A stretch of DNA of 46,440 nt from an uncultured Bacillota bacterium (lineage in GTDB: Bacteria > Bacillota_I > Bacilli_A > RFN20 > CAG-631): assembly GCA_905197115.1 (NCBI GenBank), contig CAJJXN010000006.1, forward strand, positions 1 to 46,440, read 5' to 3'. The notes beneath the pieces are model-generated. The model did no database searches and had not been told where the DNA came from. It saw only the letters and a list, made by a program, of their open reading frames with translations. Position numbers and translations under genes: made by a program. Position 1 is the first letter of the stretch. Each line of letters opens with the position of its first letter. Below, one piece after another: positions 23,812 through 32,991 of the stretch.

Positions 23812-25410
23812 ATGATTAATCTTTTAATGAAAGATCTCAAATTATTATTTGCATCAGAAACCAATACGAAGAAAAGAATCATTTCTTCTATTTTCAACGT
23901 GCTTATTTTCATTTGCTTTGTTTCATTAGAAACCTTTTTATTCACTAAAATCTTACAAAAAATAAAAATTTATAAAAATGCACCGATTGCGTTTTTTACT
24001 TTATTTTTATTTATTATCTCGATTTTGATGATCTTTTTAGGATTAATTCAAGCAAAGAAATTATTATTCAATAAAAAAGATATTGAACAATTAACTTATC
24101 ATCCAATTAAAAATAGTCAAATTATTTTATCTAAGCTTATTTTTCTTTTCTTAATTCATTATGCAACGGGTCTTTTATTTACGTATCCTTTATTTTTGTC
24201 ATATGGAATTATTTTTAAGAAAATGACTATTTTTTATTATCTTGCTTTATTTTATCCTTTATTAACTTTCTTTTTTGAAATTGGAATTGCCTTAATTTTT
24301 GTATTTCCTTATAAATTATTGACGGATTATTTAAAACAACATTTAATTTTACAATTCATTGTAGCCATTGTTTTATTATTTGCTTTTTGTTATGCATATA
24401 GTAAGGTTTTAACCGTCTTTATCACTTTAGTTGCCAATAATAATTTGGATGCTTTATTTAATGTAACTTCCATCAATCAAATAATTAAAATGAGAAAGTT
24501 TTTTATACCAGTTAACTTTTTAGTAGATATGTTTCTTTTATCTTCAAGTTCTAGCGTTTTACCTTTTGTTTGCATCGCTTTTGGCATCTTTTTAATGGGT
24601 GTATGTATTAGTATTGCAGCTTTTAATTACTTTAGAAAACTACAAATTCAAAAATCAAAAGTGAATATGAATGCAGAACATACTTTAAAGCAAACATCAA
24701 TTACAAAAGCTTTAATCAAAAAAGAATTGATTTTAATTACCAAAAACTCAAGTTATATTTTTTCTTTTACCGGTTTATTAATTATTCAACCTTTCTTAGT
24801 ATTTTTAGTGATTAGCGCCTTAAACACGATATTCCGCTCAGGACTATTCTTATATTACACTGCAATTTTACCAAATTTTGTACCTTTACTTGATATTTTA
24901 TTAATAATGATGTTTACTTTAATTATCAATCAGGGGGCGAATAACTATATCTCAATGGAAGAAAAAAACATTCGTTTGATGAAAATGATACCTGTAAATC
25001 CAAAAAAACAATTATTAATTAAAGTAATGATTCCTTTTGTTTGTTCTACTGTTTCATTACTTCTTTCTTTAATTTTATTTTTAAGCACACAAATCATTTC
25101 TTTAAAAACATTTTTCTTTGGCTTTATTTTAACCATGATGGTTTTAACTATCTTTAATATTGTTTCTTTATTAGAAGAATTAAAGATTAAAAGAAATAAG
25201 CCAAAAAATATCTTTTGGTCGACATTTTATTCTTATTTATTACCTTTTATTTTCTTCTTTGTTTCTTTGTTATTATCTTTCTTTAAAGTAAATATTTATG
25301 TTGTTTTTGTAATTAGCATGGTGATTATTGCTTTAATTGGGTTACCTTTTATAATTGCCTTGCCAAAAAAAGTAAATCGTTTATTTTTAGAATTGGAAGT
25401 GGTGAATTAA
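23812..25410 (+). CDS. ABC transporter permease (ABC-2-like, about 12 helices)
   Basis: A 532-residue integral membrane protein with about twelve hydrophobic segments in two halves. The first begins near residue 22 (SSIFNVLIFICFVSLETFLF) and the second follows a loop at about 285-310 (NAEHTLKQTSITKALIKKEL). It is coupled to the ATPase gene. No substrate-binding protein is encoded nearby, so export or a mechanical role is more likely than import. It could export a cluster protein or peptide, or act on surface-complex release. The start overlaps the GGGGGAT ribosome site region at the end of the ATPase gene. Confidence 0.8.
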   Translation: MINLLMKDLKLLFASETNTKKRIISSIFNVLIFICFVSLETFLFTKILQKIKIYKNAPIAFFTLFLFIISILMIFLGLIQAKKLLFNKKDIEQLTYHPIKNSQIILSKLIFLFLIHYATGLLFTYPLFLSYGIIFKKMTIFYYLALFYPLLTFFFEIGIALIFVFPYKLLTDYLKQHLILQFIVAIVLLFAFCYAYSKVLTVFITLVANNNLDALFNVTSINQIIKMRKFFIPVNFLVDMFLLSSSSSVLPFVCIAFGIFLMGVCISIAAFNYFRKLQIQKSKVNMNAEHTLKQTSITKALIKKELILITKNSSYIFSFTGLLIIQPFLVFLVISALNTIFRSGLFLYYTAILPNFVPLLDILLIMMFTLIINQGANNYISMEEKNIRLMKMIPVNPKKQLLIKVMIPFVCSTVSLLLSLILFLSTQIISLKTFFFGFILTMMVLTIFNIVSLLEELKIKRNKPKNIFWSTFYSYLLPFIFFFVSLLLSFFKVNIYVVFVISMVIIALIGLPFIIALPKKVNRLFLELEVVN

Positions 25411-25411
25411 T

Positions 25412-27829
25412 ATGAAAAAGAAAAATTTAATCATTCTCTTAATCATTCCTTTCATCATTTCTTTATTAGGTATTGTCACAATGAATTTGACATTCCAATA
25501 TATTGATGCTGACATACTTTTTATCGAATGGGATTACAACGATACCGAAGCCTTTAAAGTGAATCAACGTCATAAGTTAGAGGCTCGGGGTGTAAACCAA
25601 CGCAATAGTGTGGTAGGAAAAGGAAATGAATTGATGTGGACAATTAAGAATAAAGACCTGAATGATGATGTAGAACATGCAAAAATTATTGTTGATAAAG
25701 ACAATACTTATTTAGAAACTTTAGTCAGTGGAGAAATTTTATTAACTTGTTCCAACTTAAAAGGAAATATTTTTAAAACGATGAATGCCATCATTTACGA
25801 AAATGGTGTTATTATCGCTAATCCAAAAATTCGTTCTTCTCAAAATAATATCGATTCTACAATTTATTATGGCGAATACGATTTATTCAATCAAACAAAG
25901 CAAAAAGCCAAAATTGAATATGAAATCACAACAATTCCAACTTATTTAAAAAATGCTTTGCAAATTAAAAATAGTACAGAAAATGTCTCTCTTTCTTTAA
26001 CAAATGATACGATAAATATCTTAAAAGATGGAGATGCTTCTATTACTTTAGGATTTGATGACAATTCAATCGCTAACGATTTTACAATTCAGTTTAAAGT
26101 AGTCAAAGATGGTATTAATGTTTATCGTTATGACGAATTATTATATTGCACGAATCAGTCAAAAGATGGAGAAATTGCTGTATTGAGAAAATCATTCGAG
26201 TCTTTAGAAAATGCTTACAATGATAACTTTTCTTTAAAAAGCAATAACATTGAATCTTTTGGAAACTTCAACAAAAACAATCAAAAATTTAGTTTTGATA
26301 AAGAGATTTATCGCTTTACCACTCTATATAATCATGAATATACAGTTCAATGGAATAAATTTGCTAAAAACAAAAAAGAATATAAAGAAATTTCTGACCA
26401 AGTTTTAGCTGGGCTTCGAATTCAAAAAGATTTCTATGGAAATGGTTATACTATCAATTTCCACAATCTAGCTTATCCTTATAATGAACAGGATATCGAA
26501 GGAACAATTGTTGCCGCTTTAACAAATGATAATCTTTTCCGTGGTCCTTTACCATTTTATACTTTAGGAGATCCAAATAACCTTCCTTTAATTACTGCTT
26601 TTGGTCAAGATAACATAGGAATGTATGTAGATGGAGACAATATTTTAATTAATGATGTAAATGTTAAAAATTGTGACTTTGGTAATAATTTAAGCAACTT
26701 GGATTATGTTGGTACAGTCATTGACATTTATGGAAATAATAACATTATTCGCAACTCGCGTTTTTCAAATGGTAAGAACGTAATGCGTAGTTTCTCTTCT
26801 ATGAATTTATTAATTGATAATTGTATGCTTAGCAACTCTAGAAACTTCTTACTTGAAACTGGAAGTAATGAATATGAAAAAATTGCTTCCAACGATGTAA
26901 AACGATTTGCTTTAGAAGATGGATCGGCAATTGATGCAATTGTACACGATTTCTTAAGAAAAGATAATGAAGATAGTAATAGTGGAAACTCAATTGTCAA
27001 TAACTTCGTTAAAGGGGAATTTAGTAACAAGACTTTAATGAAAAATGCATTAATTTCGATTCAAGATGCTTTAAATGATATCACAAAGATACAAGACCAA
27101 TACAAAGGCTCCATGGAAATAAAAGATACGTATTTTTATCAAAGTGGAATTGCAAGTATAGCTTTAGAATCTTTATTTAATGGCGTTTATTTATATTCTA
27201 ATTCTCCATCCATTATTGGAGAAATATTTTCCGGATTTAGTATTGAAGATCGTCCAATTGTTCCATTAGAACCTACTAATGTTTCTGGTATTTCTTATCC
27301 AGTAAAAGTTAAAATTAGTGGAAATACTACTTTCTATGATTATAAAAATATGAATCATTACCAACTAGACGGTTTAATTTCAGAAAACATTTCTAAAATT
27401 GCCGATTTACTTGGACAAAATGTACGAAAAATTACGATAGATGACATCTTCCCTTTAAAAGTCAAATTAAATGCTACTGCTTCTTCAAAAGGATATGTTT
27501 ATACCAATGAAGAAAATCAAAAGTTTATTAATATTCCAGTTGCTTTTTATGGCGGAGGAGCCAATTTATCCATTGTTGATATGGATGATTTAAATCAAAA
27601 AGAACATTTAGGTAATTTATTTGATATCGATTTATTAGATAATTATTTAGATTTACCAAATAGTTCTGAAACGATGCAAATGTTAAAAAATTTAATTTTA
27701 AAAGTCGTGGTTACTACGATTGGTTCACAGCCATTCCAATTTATTTGCTTAAATGGGCAAGATGGCTATTTATATGGCGAAACACCAAAAGTTTCCGATT
27801 TAATCGAAAATGCGAAAGGGGTACAATAA
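25412..27829 (+). CDS. Large exported protein with beta-helix-like region
   Basis: An 805-residue protein with an N-terminal hydrophobic segment (7-30) serving as signal or anchor; there is no lipobox and no Trp motif. The region at about 60-330 is beta-rich, with IIVDKDNTYLETLVSGEI-like strands. Residues 340-610 carry repeated short strands with Asn/Gly turns, such as GNNNIIRNSRFSNGKNVM and LLIDNCMLSNSRNFLLET, typical of a right-handed parallel beta-helix. It begins two bases after the permease stop and ends one base before the lipoprotein gene, so its expression is coupled to both. It may be the extracytoplasmic partner of the ABC transporter or a surface scaffold. The exact function is unknown. 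Confidence 0.65.
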   Translation: MKKKNLIILLIIPFIISLLGIVTMNLTFQYIDADILFIEWDYNDTEAFKVNQRHKLEARGVNQRNSVVGKGNELMWTIKNKDLNDDVEHAKIIVDKDNTYLETLVSGEILLTCSNLKGNIFKTMNAIIYENGVIIANPKIRSSQNNIDSTIYYGEYDLFNQTKQKAKIEYEITTIPTYLKNALQIKNSTENVSLSLTNDTINILKDGDASITLGFDDNSIANDFTIQFKVVKDGINVYRYDELLYCTNQSKDGEIAVLRKSFESLENAYNDNFSLKSNNIESFGNFNKNNQKFSFDKEIYRFTTLYNHEYTVQWNKFAKNKKEYKEISDQVLAGLRIQKDFYGNGYTINFHNLAYPYNEQDIEGTIVAALTNDNLFRGPLPFYTLGDPNNLPLITAFGQDNIGMYVDGDNILINDVNVKNCDFGNNLSNLDYVGTVIDIYGNNNIIRNSRFSNGKNVMRSFSSMNLLIDNCMLSNSRNFLLETGSNEYEKIASNDVKRFALEDGSAIDAIVHDFLRKDNEDSNSGNSIVNNFVKGEFSNKTLMKNALISIQDALNDITKIQDQYKGSMEIKDTYFYQSGIASIALESLFNGVYLYSNSPSIIGEIFSGFSIEDRPIVPLEPTNVSGISYPVKVKISGNTTFYDYKNMNHYQLDGLISENISKIADLLGQNVRKITIDDIFPLKVKLNATASSKGYVYTNEENQKFINIPVAFYGGGANLSIVDMDDLNQKEHLGNLFDIDLLDNYLDLPNSSETMQMLKNLILKVVVTTIGSQPFQFICLNGQDGYLYGETPKVSDLIENAKGVQ

Positions 27830-27830
27830 T

Positions 27831-28964
27831 ATGAAAAAATTATTCAAAGCTTTTTTGTTATGTTTCACGCTTCTGTTTATCTCTTGTAATCTTAGTGGAT
27901 GTTCTAGTTCCTTTTTTGGAAAACCACAAGAAGAAAGTCTTCAAATTAAAGAAATTACCACTTTAGAACAAGAAGATGGTTCCATTCAAATCACAATCAC
28001 TTATACTGATGAAGAAAAAGAACCAACTATTTTTTCAATACCGAAAGCAGAAAATGGAGATCCAGGAAAAGATGGTGTGGGTATTAAAGATATTTCTTAT
28101 TCTTTATCTGAAGATGGCAAATCGACAATTGTAACCATTACTTATACAGACTCCAATCTAGCACCAACAACCATTTCTATCCCAAATGGTGTTTCTATTA
28201 CAGGAACGAATTATCGTATAGATGAAGAAACTGGAAATACCATTATCACATTTATCTATTCTGATGGTACAACTTCGAATGAAATTTATATTCCTGAAGG
28301 AGAAAAAGGCGAAAAAGGAGAAGATGGAAATAGTATTATTGGCTATGATCAAATTGTCAATGATGATGGTAGTGTGACATTGATATTTTATTTCTCACAA
28401 TCAGAAGATGTAGTCGTTCAAATTCCTGCACCTCAAAAAGGTGAAAATGGAAAAGGAATTGCTTCTATTGTATCTGGTGAAATAAATAATGAATATACCA
28501 TGACTATTACTTATACTGATGGTAGTGTCGATACTTTAAAATGGGCCAAACCAGAACAACCAAATCGTTGGTACACAGGCAGTGAACCCGCAAACTCTTT
28601 AGGAGTAGATGGTGATTTCTATTTTGACGTTTATCATCATAATATTTATGTGAAACAAAATGGACGTTGGGTATTGGTAGTAAGTTTGGATACAGAAGAA
28701 GAAACTCATATTGTTCGTTTTAATTTAAACGATTCTTCAAGCGAACCGGCTAATATGCCACAAGGCTCTTTAATTGAATATCAAATCCCACGTGGGGCTT
28801 ATTTTGCTGCAGCTGGATATAATATTCCAATTCCTACTCGAAATGGCTATACATTTAAAGGTTGGTATACACAAAAAGTAATTACTCCTACAACAGGCTG
28901 TTTTACGGATTTAACTCCTGTGTTTGCTGATTTAGTTTTATATGCTCAATGGGAAAAAATGTAA
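27831..28964 (+). CDS. Lipoprotein with collagen-like stretches and Listeria-Bacteroides repeat
   Basis: A 377-residue lipoprotein. The signal has two possible lipoboxes, FISC and LSGC; the latter fits better before the Ser-rich start. Short collagen-like G-x-y runs occur at about 72-82 (GDPGKDGVG), 157-168 (GEKGEKGEDGNS) and 202-210 (KGENGKG). They alternate with related beta segments of about 50-60 residues that contain an ITYTD-type strand. The C-terminus (about 333-377) is a Listeria-Bacteroides repeat with RNGYTFKGWY and LYAQW. The start has AAAGGGG upstream and is one base after the previous stop. It is the last gene of the operon and a probable membrane-anchored base or adhesin of the assembly. 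Confidence 0.75.
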   Translation: MKKLFKAFLLCFTLLFISCNLSGCSSSFFGKPQEESLQIKEITTLEQEDGSIQITITYTDEEKEPTIFSIPKAENGDPGKDGVGIKDISYSLSEDGKSTIVTITYTDSNLAPTTISIPNGVSITGTNYRIDEETGNTIITFIYSDGTTSNEIYIPEGEKGEKGEDGNSIIGYDQIVNDDGSVTLIFYFSQSEDVVVQIPAPQKGENGKGIASIVSGEINNEYTMTITYTDGSVDTLKWAKPEQPNRWYTGSEPANSLGVDGDFYFDVYHHNIYVKQNGRWVLVVSLDTEEETHIVRFNLNDSSSEPANMPQGSLIEYQIPRGAYFAAAGYNIPIPTRNGYTFKGWYTQKVITPTTGCFTDLTPVFADLVLYAQWEKM

Positions 28965-28971
28965 ATAATAT

Positions 28972-28999
28972 AAAAGGGGATTGTATTCCCTTTTTATTT
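28972..28999 (+). terminator. Terminator of the eleven-gene operon
   Basis: The stem AAAAGGGGA (28972-28980) with TTCCCTTTT (28986-28994), one wobble and a T-rich tail, lies eight bases after the last stop. Confidence 0.85.
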
Positions 29000-29009
29000 T
29001 AAAAAATTA

Positions 29010-29018
29010 TGTTATACT
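29010..29018 (+). promoter_or_regulatory. Extended -10 element upstream of relP
   Basis: TGTTATACT fits the extended -10 pattern (TG, one base, TATACT). There is no good -35. AAAGGAGGAG and the GTG start follow. Confidence 0.45.
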
Positions 29019-29045
29019 TTAAATGCATATAAAGGAGGAGATTTC

Positions 29046-29726
29046 GTGAACAAAAAGAATTTACAACAACTATCTGAAGTTCTTACGGACAAGCAAGTGA
29101 TTGAACAACTCATGCTCACGAAAGAATTAATGTCTTATTATAAATGTGCTATTTATGAAGTAGAAACAAAATTTCGCGTTCTCAATGAAAATTTTTCTGT
29201 ACAAAACGAAAATAATCCAATAGAAAGTATTAAAACACGATTAAAATCACCCGATAGCATCGCTAAAAAACTACAAAAATTGGGTCTAAAAATGACTTTA
29301 GAAAACGTTGAAAAAGAACTTCATGATGTCGCTGGTGTTCGTGTTATTTGTTCTTTTTTAGATGATATTTATATGCTAGCAGATTGTATTATCAACCAAG
29401 ACGATGTAAAATTACTCGAAAAAAAAGACTATATTCAAAATCCAAAAGAGAATGGATATCGCAGCTTACACTTAATTATTGAAATTCCTATTTTTTTACA
29501 TAACCAAACGCGGAATATGAAAGTTGAAGTCCAACTTCGAACGATTACCATGGAGTCATGGGCAGACTTAGAACATAAATTACGTTATAAAAAAGATTTA
29601 AGTGAAGATATTCAATCAAAAATTGCGAAAGAACTCGCCGACTGTGCCTCTTTATGTCATACTTTAGATCAAAAAATGTTAACTGTCAAAAATATTATTC
29701 ATTCCAATAAGGTGACTACTCAATAA
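29046..29726 (+). CDS. relP: Small alarmone synthetase, RelP/YwaC type
   Basis: A 226-residue single-domain (p)ppGpp synthetase without hydrolase or regulatory domains. It transfers pyrophosphate from ATP to GTP or GDP. Landmarks are IKTRLKSPDSIAKKL (about 62-76), HDVAGVRVICSF with Asp94 as catalytic-metal candidate, NGYRSLHLIIE (136-146) and VEVQLRTITMESWADLEHKL (160-179), with Glu162 matching the second catalytic acid. The wording of the YIQNP-K-x-NGYRSLHLIIE segment follows RelP/YwaC rather than RelQ. It starts with GTG; AAAGGAGGAG makes this clear. It lies alone between two terminators. In Bacillus the YwaC gene responds to cell-wall stress. Confidence 0.92.
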   Translation: MNKKNLQQLSEVLTDKQVIEQLMLTKELMSYYKCAIYEVETKFRVLNENFSVQNENNPIESIKTRLKSPDSIAKKLQKLGLKMTLENVEKELHDVAGVRVICSFLDDIYMLADCIINQDDVKLLEKKDYIQNPKENGYRSLHLIIEIPIFLHNQTRNMKVEVQLRTITMESWADLEHKLRYKKDLSEDIQSKIAKELADCASLCHTLDQKMLTVKNIIHSNKVTTQ

Positions 29727-29729
29727 ATA

Positions 29730-29765
29730 AAAAATAACCCTCTAAATAATTAGAAGGTTATTTTT
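29730..29765. terminator. Bidirectional terminator between relP and the minus-strand lipoprotein
   Basis: AAAAATAACC (29730-29739) pairs with GGTTATTTTT (29756-29765). An inner TCTAA/TTAGA pairing and T-rich flanks on both strands serve the two convergent genes. Confidence 0.85.
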
Positions 29766-29766
29766 A

Positions 29767-31530
29767 TTAAGCCATTTGTAATTTAACGTAATGTTCAACA
29801 TTTCCAGCGGTATTAGCAGGAAGAACAAATTGAACTGTAATTTCTTTTTTTGTATGTGGAGGAATGATCATTTCAAATACTTCTTGACCTTTACTACAAA
29901 GATCAACTGTTGCTCCCGATTTAATAATATTGTTGTCTTTATCTTTAATCATATAAAAAATTGAACTTCCATTACGTAAATAATAACGTATTCTTTTATT
30001 TTCATTTCCATGATTTACAAATAAGCAATTTTCTTGGTATTCAATCATCCAGTTTCCAAAATCCCATATTTGTCCTGTTGGATTTGCAATATAATTAGAT
30101 AAAGTAACCGGTTGATCACCTAAAAAAGTATGCATATCAACCATATCTGTTCCACAATGTTTATGATTTAATTGAGCCGATAAATGGGTGTACCAACGTG
30201 TTCCTTCAATTGTATGATACGTACATCCTGTCACTTGTTCAAATGGTTCATAACTATCTTTTAATTTATCTGCATAATAGTTTTGATACGTAACTGGCAA
30301 TTCTCCTACATAAGATTCATCGTTAAATTCCCAAACTACATTATTGTCGATTACTCCATGAATTGGGCTAGAGCCACAACGTCCTCCAAAATCATCGTTG
30401 TCGTACTTTCTTAAATTTTGAACTCGCACTTGGCTATTGTTAATTAACCCTAAGTCTTTATAAACACATAAATCGCCAACTGCTTTTCCATTCGTAATAT
30501 TAAAGCGTACATTTCCATTTACACAATGTCCTAGATTAATTCCAATATTAGCTGTATTGTTTACATTAATTTGGTTGTAAGCATCTTTTGTTGTGCCACC
30601 AATTACATACATATGTTTTCCTGCTGGCAATTTATAAGTAATCGGTTCAATTGGATTTGGCACATAATCATAATCAAAATTTAAATAAGCCTTTTGCCAT
30701 TCTTGAGCCGTATATTCTTTATTATCATACATAAAAGTATCCGTTCTAAATTTTGATTCATCCACATCAAAACGAACACCATAATAATCTTTCCATGAAC
30801 GATCTCCAAGCCATGAATCCGTTGTTTGATAGCCTACATTCATAACAGTGACATAAATATCATGATCTTCCACGTTTTTAATTCGATATCCCATATAAAT
30901 GCCTTCTACACCTGTTTGATTTTGATGTTCAAAAGTCATAAAGCATTCGCCAGTTAAATTTGGATTGCGCATAATGACTGTATTTAACACTTCTTTAGGC
31001 ATTCTTTCTGGAATATTGGAATACAAATAAGTTCCACCTTTTCTTTGAACCATATTTACTTTTGCTGCTTGAAGTGGATCTTCCTTTAATGACTTAGTTG
31101 AATATTTACTTGCATTAATAGAAGAATTAATTTCATATGGTGTCACAACTTTATTGTGAATTGGATTAAATGTAATATCAATTGATTCGTAAGGATTTTT
31201 AGTCTTTACTTCAATAAAATATGTTTTATTTTTTTCAATATCAATTTCTTGCCCATATCCATTTTCTTTTAATAACTTTCCTTTTGCATCATAAATATTA
31301 AATGCCTCATTTGCGGATGAATCCATATAATATTTATCTTTTACAAATGTTTTTACTTTGTACACTTTATGTGCATTTTCTCCAGAGTCATCTTGAATAT
31401 GTCCTCCATATAAAGAAACTTCATTCACTTGATTTTTCATTGTGATATTTTCCTCCTCTTTGCTTGTTTTACAGCCTTGTAGGACTACAAATGCGGATAA
31501 CAAAACGCAAAATAATTTATTTTTTTTCAT
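29767..31530 (-). CDS. Large lipoprotein of unknown function
   Basis: A 587-residue protein with lipobox VVLQGC (Cys20), expected on the outer membrane face. I do not recognise the family. The mature part is rich in Asn, Tyr and Trp. It contains MYVIGGTTKDAYNQINVNNT (about 300-320), a GRCGSSPIHG segment and three further Cys in the C-terminal half, possibly disulfide-bonded. The C-terminus (about 540-587) looks like a beta sandwich, with ending VQFVLPANTAGNVEHY. AGGGTGATA precedes the start. The gene lies 85 bases downstream of the ApbE-like gene, separated by a terminator, so it probably has its own promoter (an attatata stretch is present upstream). Confidence 0.6.
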   Translation of the reverse strand: MKKNKLFCVLLSAFVVLQGCKTSKEEENITMKNQVNEVSLYGGHIQDDSGENAHKVYKVKTFVKDKYYMDSSANEAFNIYDAKGKLLKENGYGQEIDIEKNKTYFIEVKTKNPYESIDITFNPIHNKVVTPYEINSSINASKYSTKSLKEDPLQAAKVNMVQRKGGTYLYSNIPERMPKEVLNTVIMRNPNLTGECFMTFEHQNQTGVEGIYMGYRIKNVEDHDIYVTVMNVGYQTTDSWLGDRSWKDYYGVRFDVDESKFRTDTFMYDNKEYTAQEWQKAYLNFDYDYVPNPIEPITYKLPAGKHMYVIGGTTKDAYNQINVNNTANIGINLGHCVNGNVRFNITNGKAVGDLCVYKDLGLINNSQVRVQNLRKYDNDDFGGRCGSSPIHGVIDNNVVWEFNDESYVGELPVTYQNYYADKLKDSYEPFEQVTGCTYHTIEGTRWYTHLSAQLNHKHCGTDMVDMHTFLGDQPVTLSNYIANPTGQIWDFGNWMIEYQENCLFVNHGNENKRIRYYLRNGSSIFYMIKDKDNNIIKSGATVDLCSKGQEVFEMIIPPHTKKEITVQFVLPANTAGNVEHYVKLQMA

Positions 31531-31581
31531 TTTAGTATCACCCTATCTTATATTATATATAAAAAACCAAAATATAAAAAG

Positions 31582-31611
31582 AAAAAACTATTAAATTAAT
31601 TAATAGTTTTT
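31582..31611 (-). terminator. Terminator of the ApbE-like gene
   Basis: The perfect 12-pair stem AAAAACTATTAA (31583-31594) with TTAATAGTTTTT (31600-31611) is followed on the minus strand by T-rich sequence, just after the stop at 31616. Confidence 0.8.
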
Positions 31612-31615
31612 AAAC

Positions 31616-32941
31616 TTAGATTTCTATTTTGCTATTTTCATATTTTTCATCTATTTCTAAAGTAGAAATATTGGTATAAATTTTTAAATTTTCATCTAAA
31701 ACATCATTGAATAAACCATTATCTGTGATATAAATAATTGAATAATGATGAAGATTTTTAGCAAGTTCTTCGGATTCATTAAAAGGCATACACATCATTT
31801 GTAAATTGTTCATTCCTAAGTCGACTAAAGAAGTATTATCTTGATTACTATACATTCGACTATAACGAATAAAAGTAAGTGGATATCCACTAGAAGCATC
31901 ATAAAGAGGATAACGACGAATATTTGCTTCTTCAATTTGATAACGATAAACATCTTTTTCTCTTAAATAATAATTTGTAAAAGTTGTACCTTTAACACTT
32001 CCATCTAAATAAAAACTGCCTATTTTTTGTGTTTGATATGACTTATCTTTACTTTCTTTTGCAAAAAGTTGAAGAGCTATTTGCACTTTTTTGTCTTGTG
32101 TCCAATAATCTTTTAAATGATAATAATAACCACTTTGGGAAACGAAAAATCCTTTTGTTAAATTAAGATTAATGAAATAAGACCCCATTATTTCCATTAC
32201 ATATGCCTCATATAAATGATTTAAATCTAATTTCAAATAACATTTTTTATGACCATTTTCTTCAAAAAATAATTTTTCATTTTCCATATTTAATAAATAA
32301 GTAATGGTTGATTTTTCTTCATTAAAAACCAATTGATAATCTTGTTTTTCCTTTAAAGCTAAAGTAATGTTTTCTAAATGTTTTTTATTGGTTTCATTAA
32401 AATAGGGATCTGCTTTCTTTGTTGAACTATAAAACATTGAGTTCCAAAAATCTTTTATTTTTCCGGAGAAAACGCTATAGTGGCTATTTTCTAAACATGT
32501 TTTCTCATAAGCATCTTTTAAAGTATCAAATAAATATTTAGATACGACTATTTCTTGATTTGGATGATTATTAATATAAGCTATACTTTTATTTTCACTA
32601 AATTCGTACTCACAATGAAGTGTTTGAAAAGTGGTATAAGCAATTTGAGAGTATGTTCTTGTAACAGCAGATAGCATTTGGGAAGCATTATGTTGTTTAT
32701 TTTCATCCACATAATAATAAAGTTGAATCTCATTTTCAAATGGAGTAATAAAATGACCATTAGGAAGTTTAATGGAAGATAGTTCAATTTCTTTTAAGCC
32801 CTTTTTTACTTTTAAATTTTGACTACAAGCATTCATTCCATAAGTCAAACTAATTACAGCAATCAACATGAAAATAACAAACCAAATGAAACGTTTGACA
32901 ATGCTTTTTTTATCACTTTTTATCTTGATTTCTTTTTCCAT
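31616..32941 (-). CDS. Membrane-anchored protein with degenerate ApbE-like fold
   Basis: A 441-residue protein with a basic N-terminus and one membrane helix (about 16-37); the rest should lie outside. The segment order follows FAD:protein FMN transferase (ApbE). First comes SIAYINNHPNQEIVVSKYLF, like the 'S-E-x-x-x-I-N ... v-S-x-x-L' region. Then comes an Ala/Tyr helix and YSVFSGKIKDFW, like 'FDVTVGPLxxLW'. Later there is YLKLDLNHLYEAYVMEI, where true ApbE has LDLGGIAKGYAxD. The Gly-rich and Lys-Gly residues needed for FAD and metal binding are replaced, so flavinyl transfer is doubtful. It follows oppF after a terminator, so it may rely on read-through. A binding or regulatory role is possible. 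The assignment is by eye. Confidence 0.45.
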   Translation of the reverse strand: MEKEIKIKSDKKSIVKRFIWFVIFMLIAVISLTYGMNACSQNLKVKKGLKEIELSSIKLPNGHFITPFENEIQLYYYVDENKQHNASQMLSAVTRTYSQIAYTTFQTLHCEYEFSENKSIAYINNHPNQEIVVSKYLFDTLKDAYEKTCLENSHYSVFSGKIKDFWNSMFYSSTKKADPYFNETNKKHLENITLALKEKQDYQLVFNEEKSTITYLLNMENEKLFFEENGHKKCYLKLDLNHLYEAYVMEIMGSYFINLNLTKGFFVSQSGYYYHLKDYWTQDKKVQIALQLFAKESKDKSYQTQKIGSFYLDGSVKGTTFTNYYLREKDVYRYQIEEANIRRYPLYDASSGYPLTFIRYSRMYSNQDNTSLVDLGMNNLQMMCMPFNESEELAKNLHHYSIIYITDNGLFNDVLDENLKIYTNISTLEIDEKYENSKIEI

Positions 32942-32962
32942 ATTGTTCCCTCTTTAAATACC

Positions 32963-32991
32963 AAAAAATAGTTGGGAATCAACTATTTTTT
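32963..32991 (-). terminator. Terminator at the end of the opp operon
   Basis: A perfect 12-pair stem, AAAAAATAGTTG (32963-32974) with CAACTATTTTTT (32980-32991). The TAG stop of oppF lies inside the arm. A few U-like bases follow on the minus strand, so some read-through into the ApbE-like gene is likely. Confidence 0.75.

Noticed and set aside
28787..28796. CCCACGTGGG, resembling the centre of a parS site
   Set aside because: It lies inside a coding region, and only the CACGTG core matches; the flanking TGTTT/AAACA arms of parS are missing.
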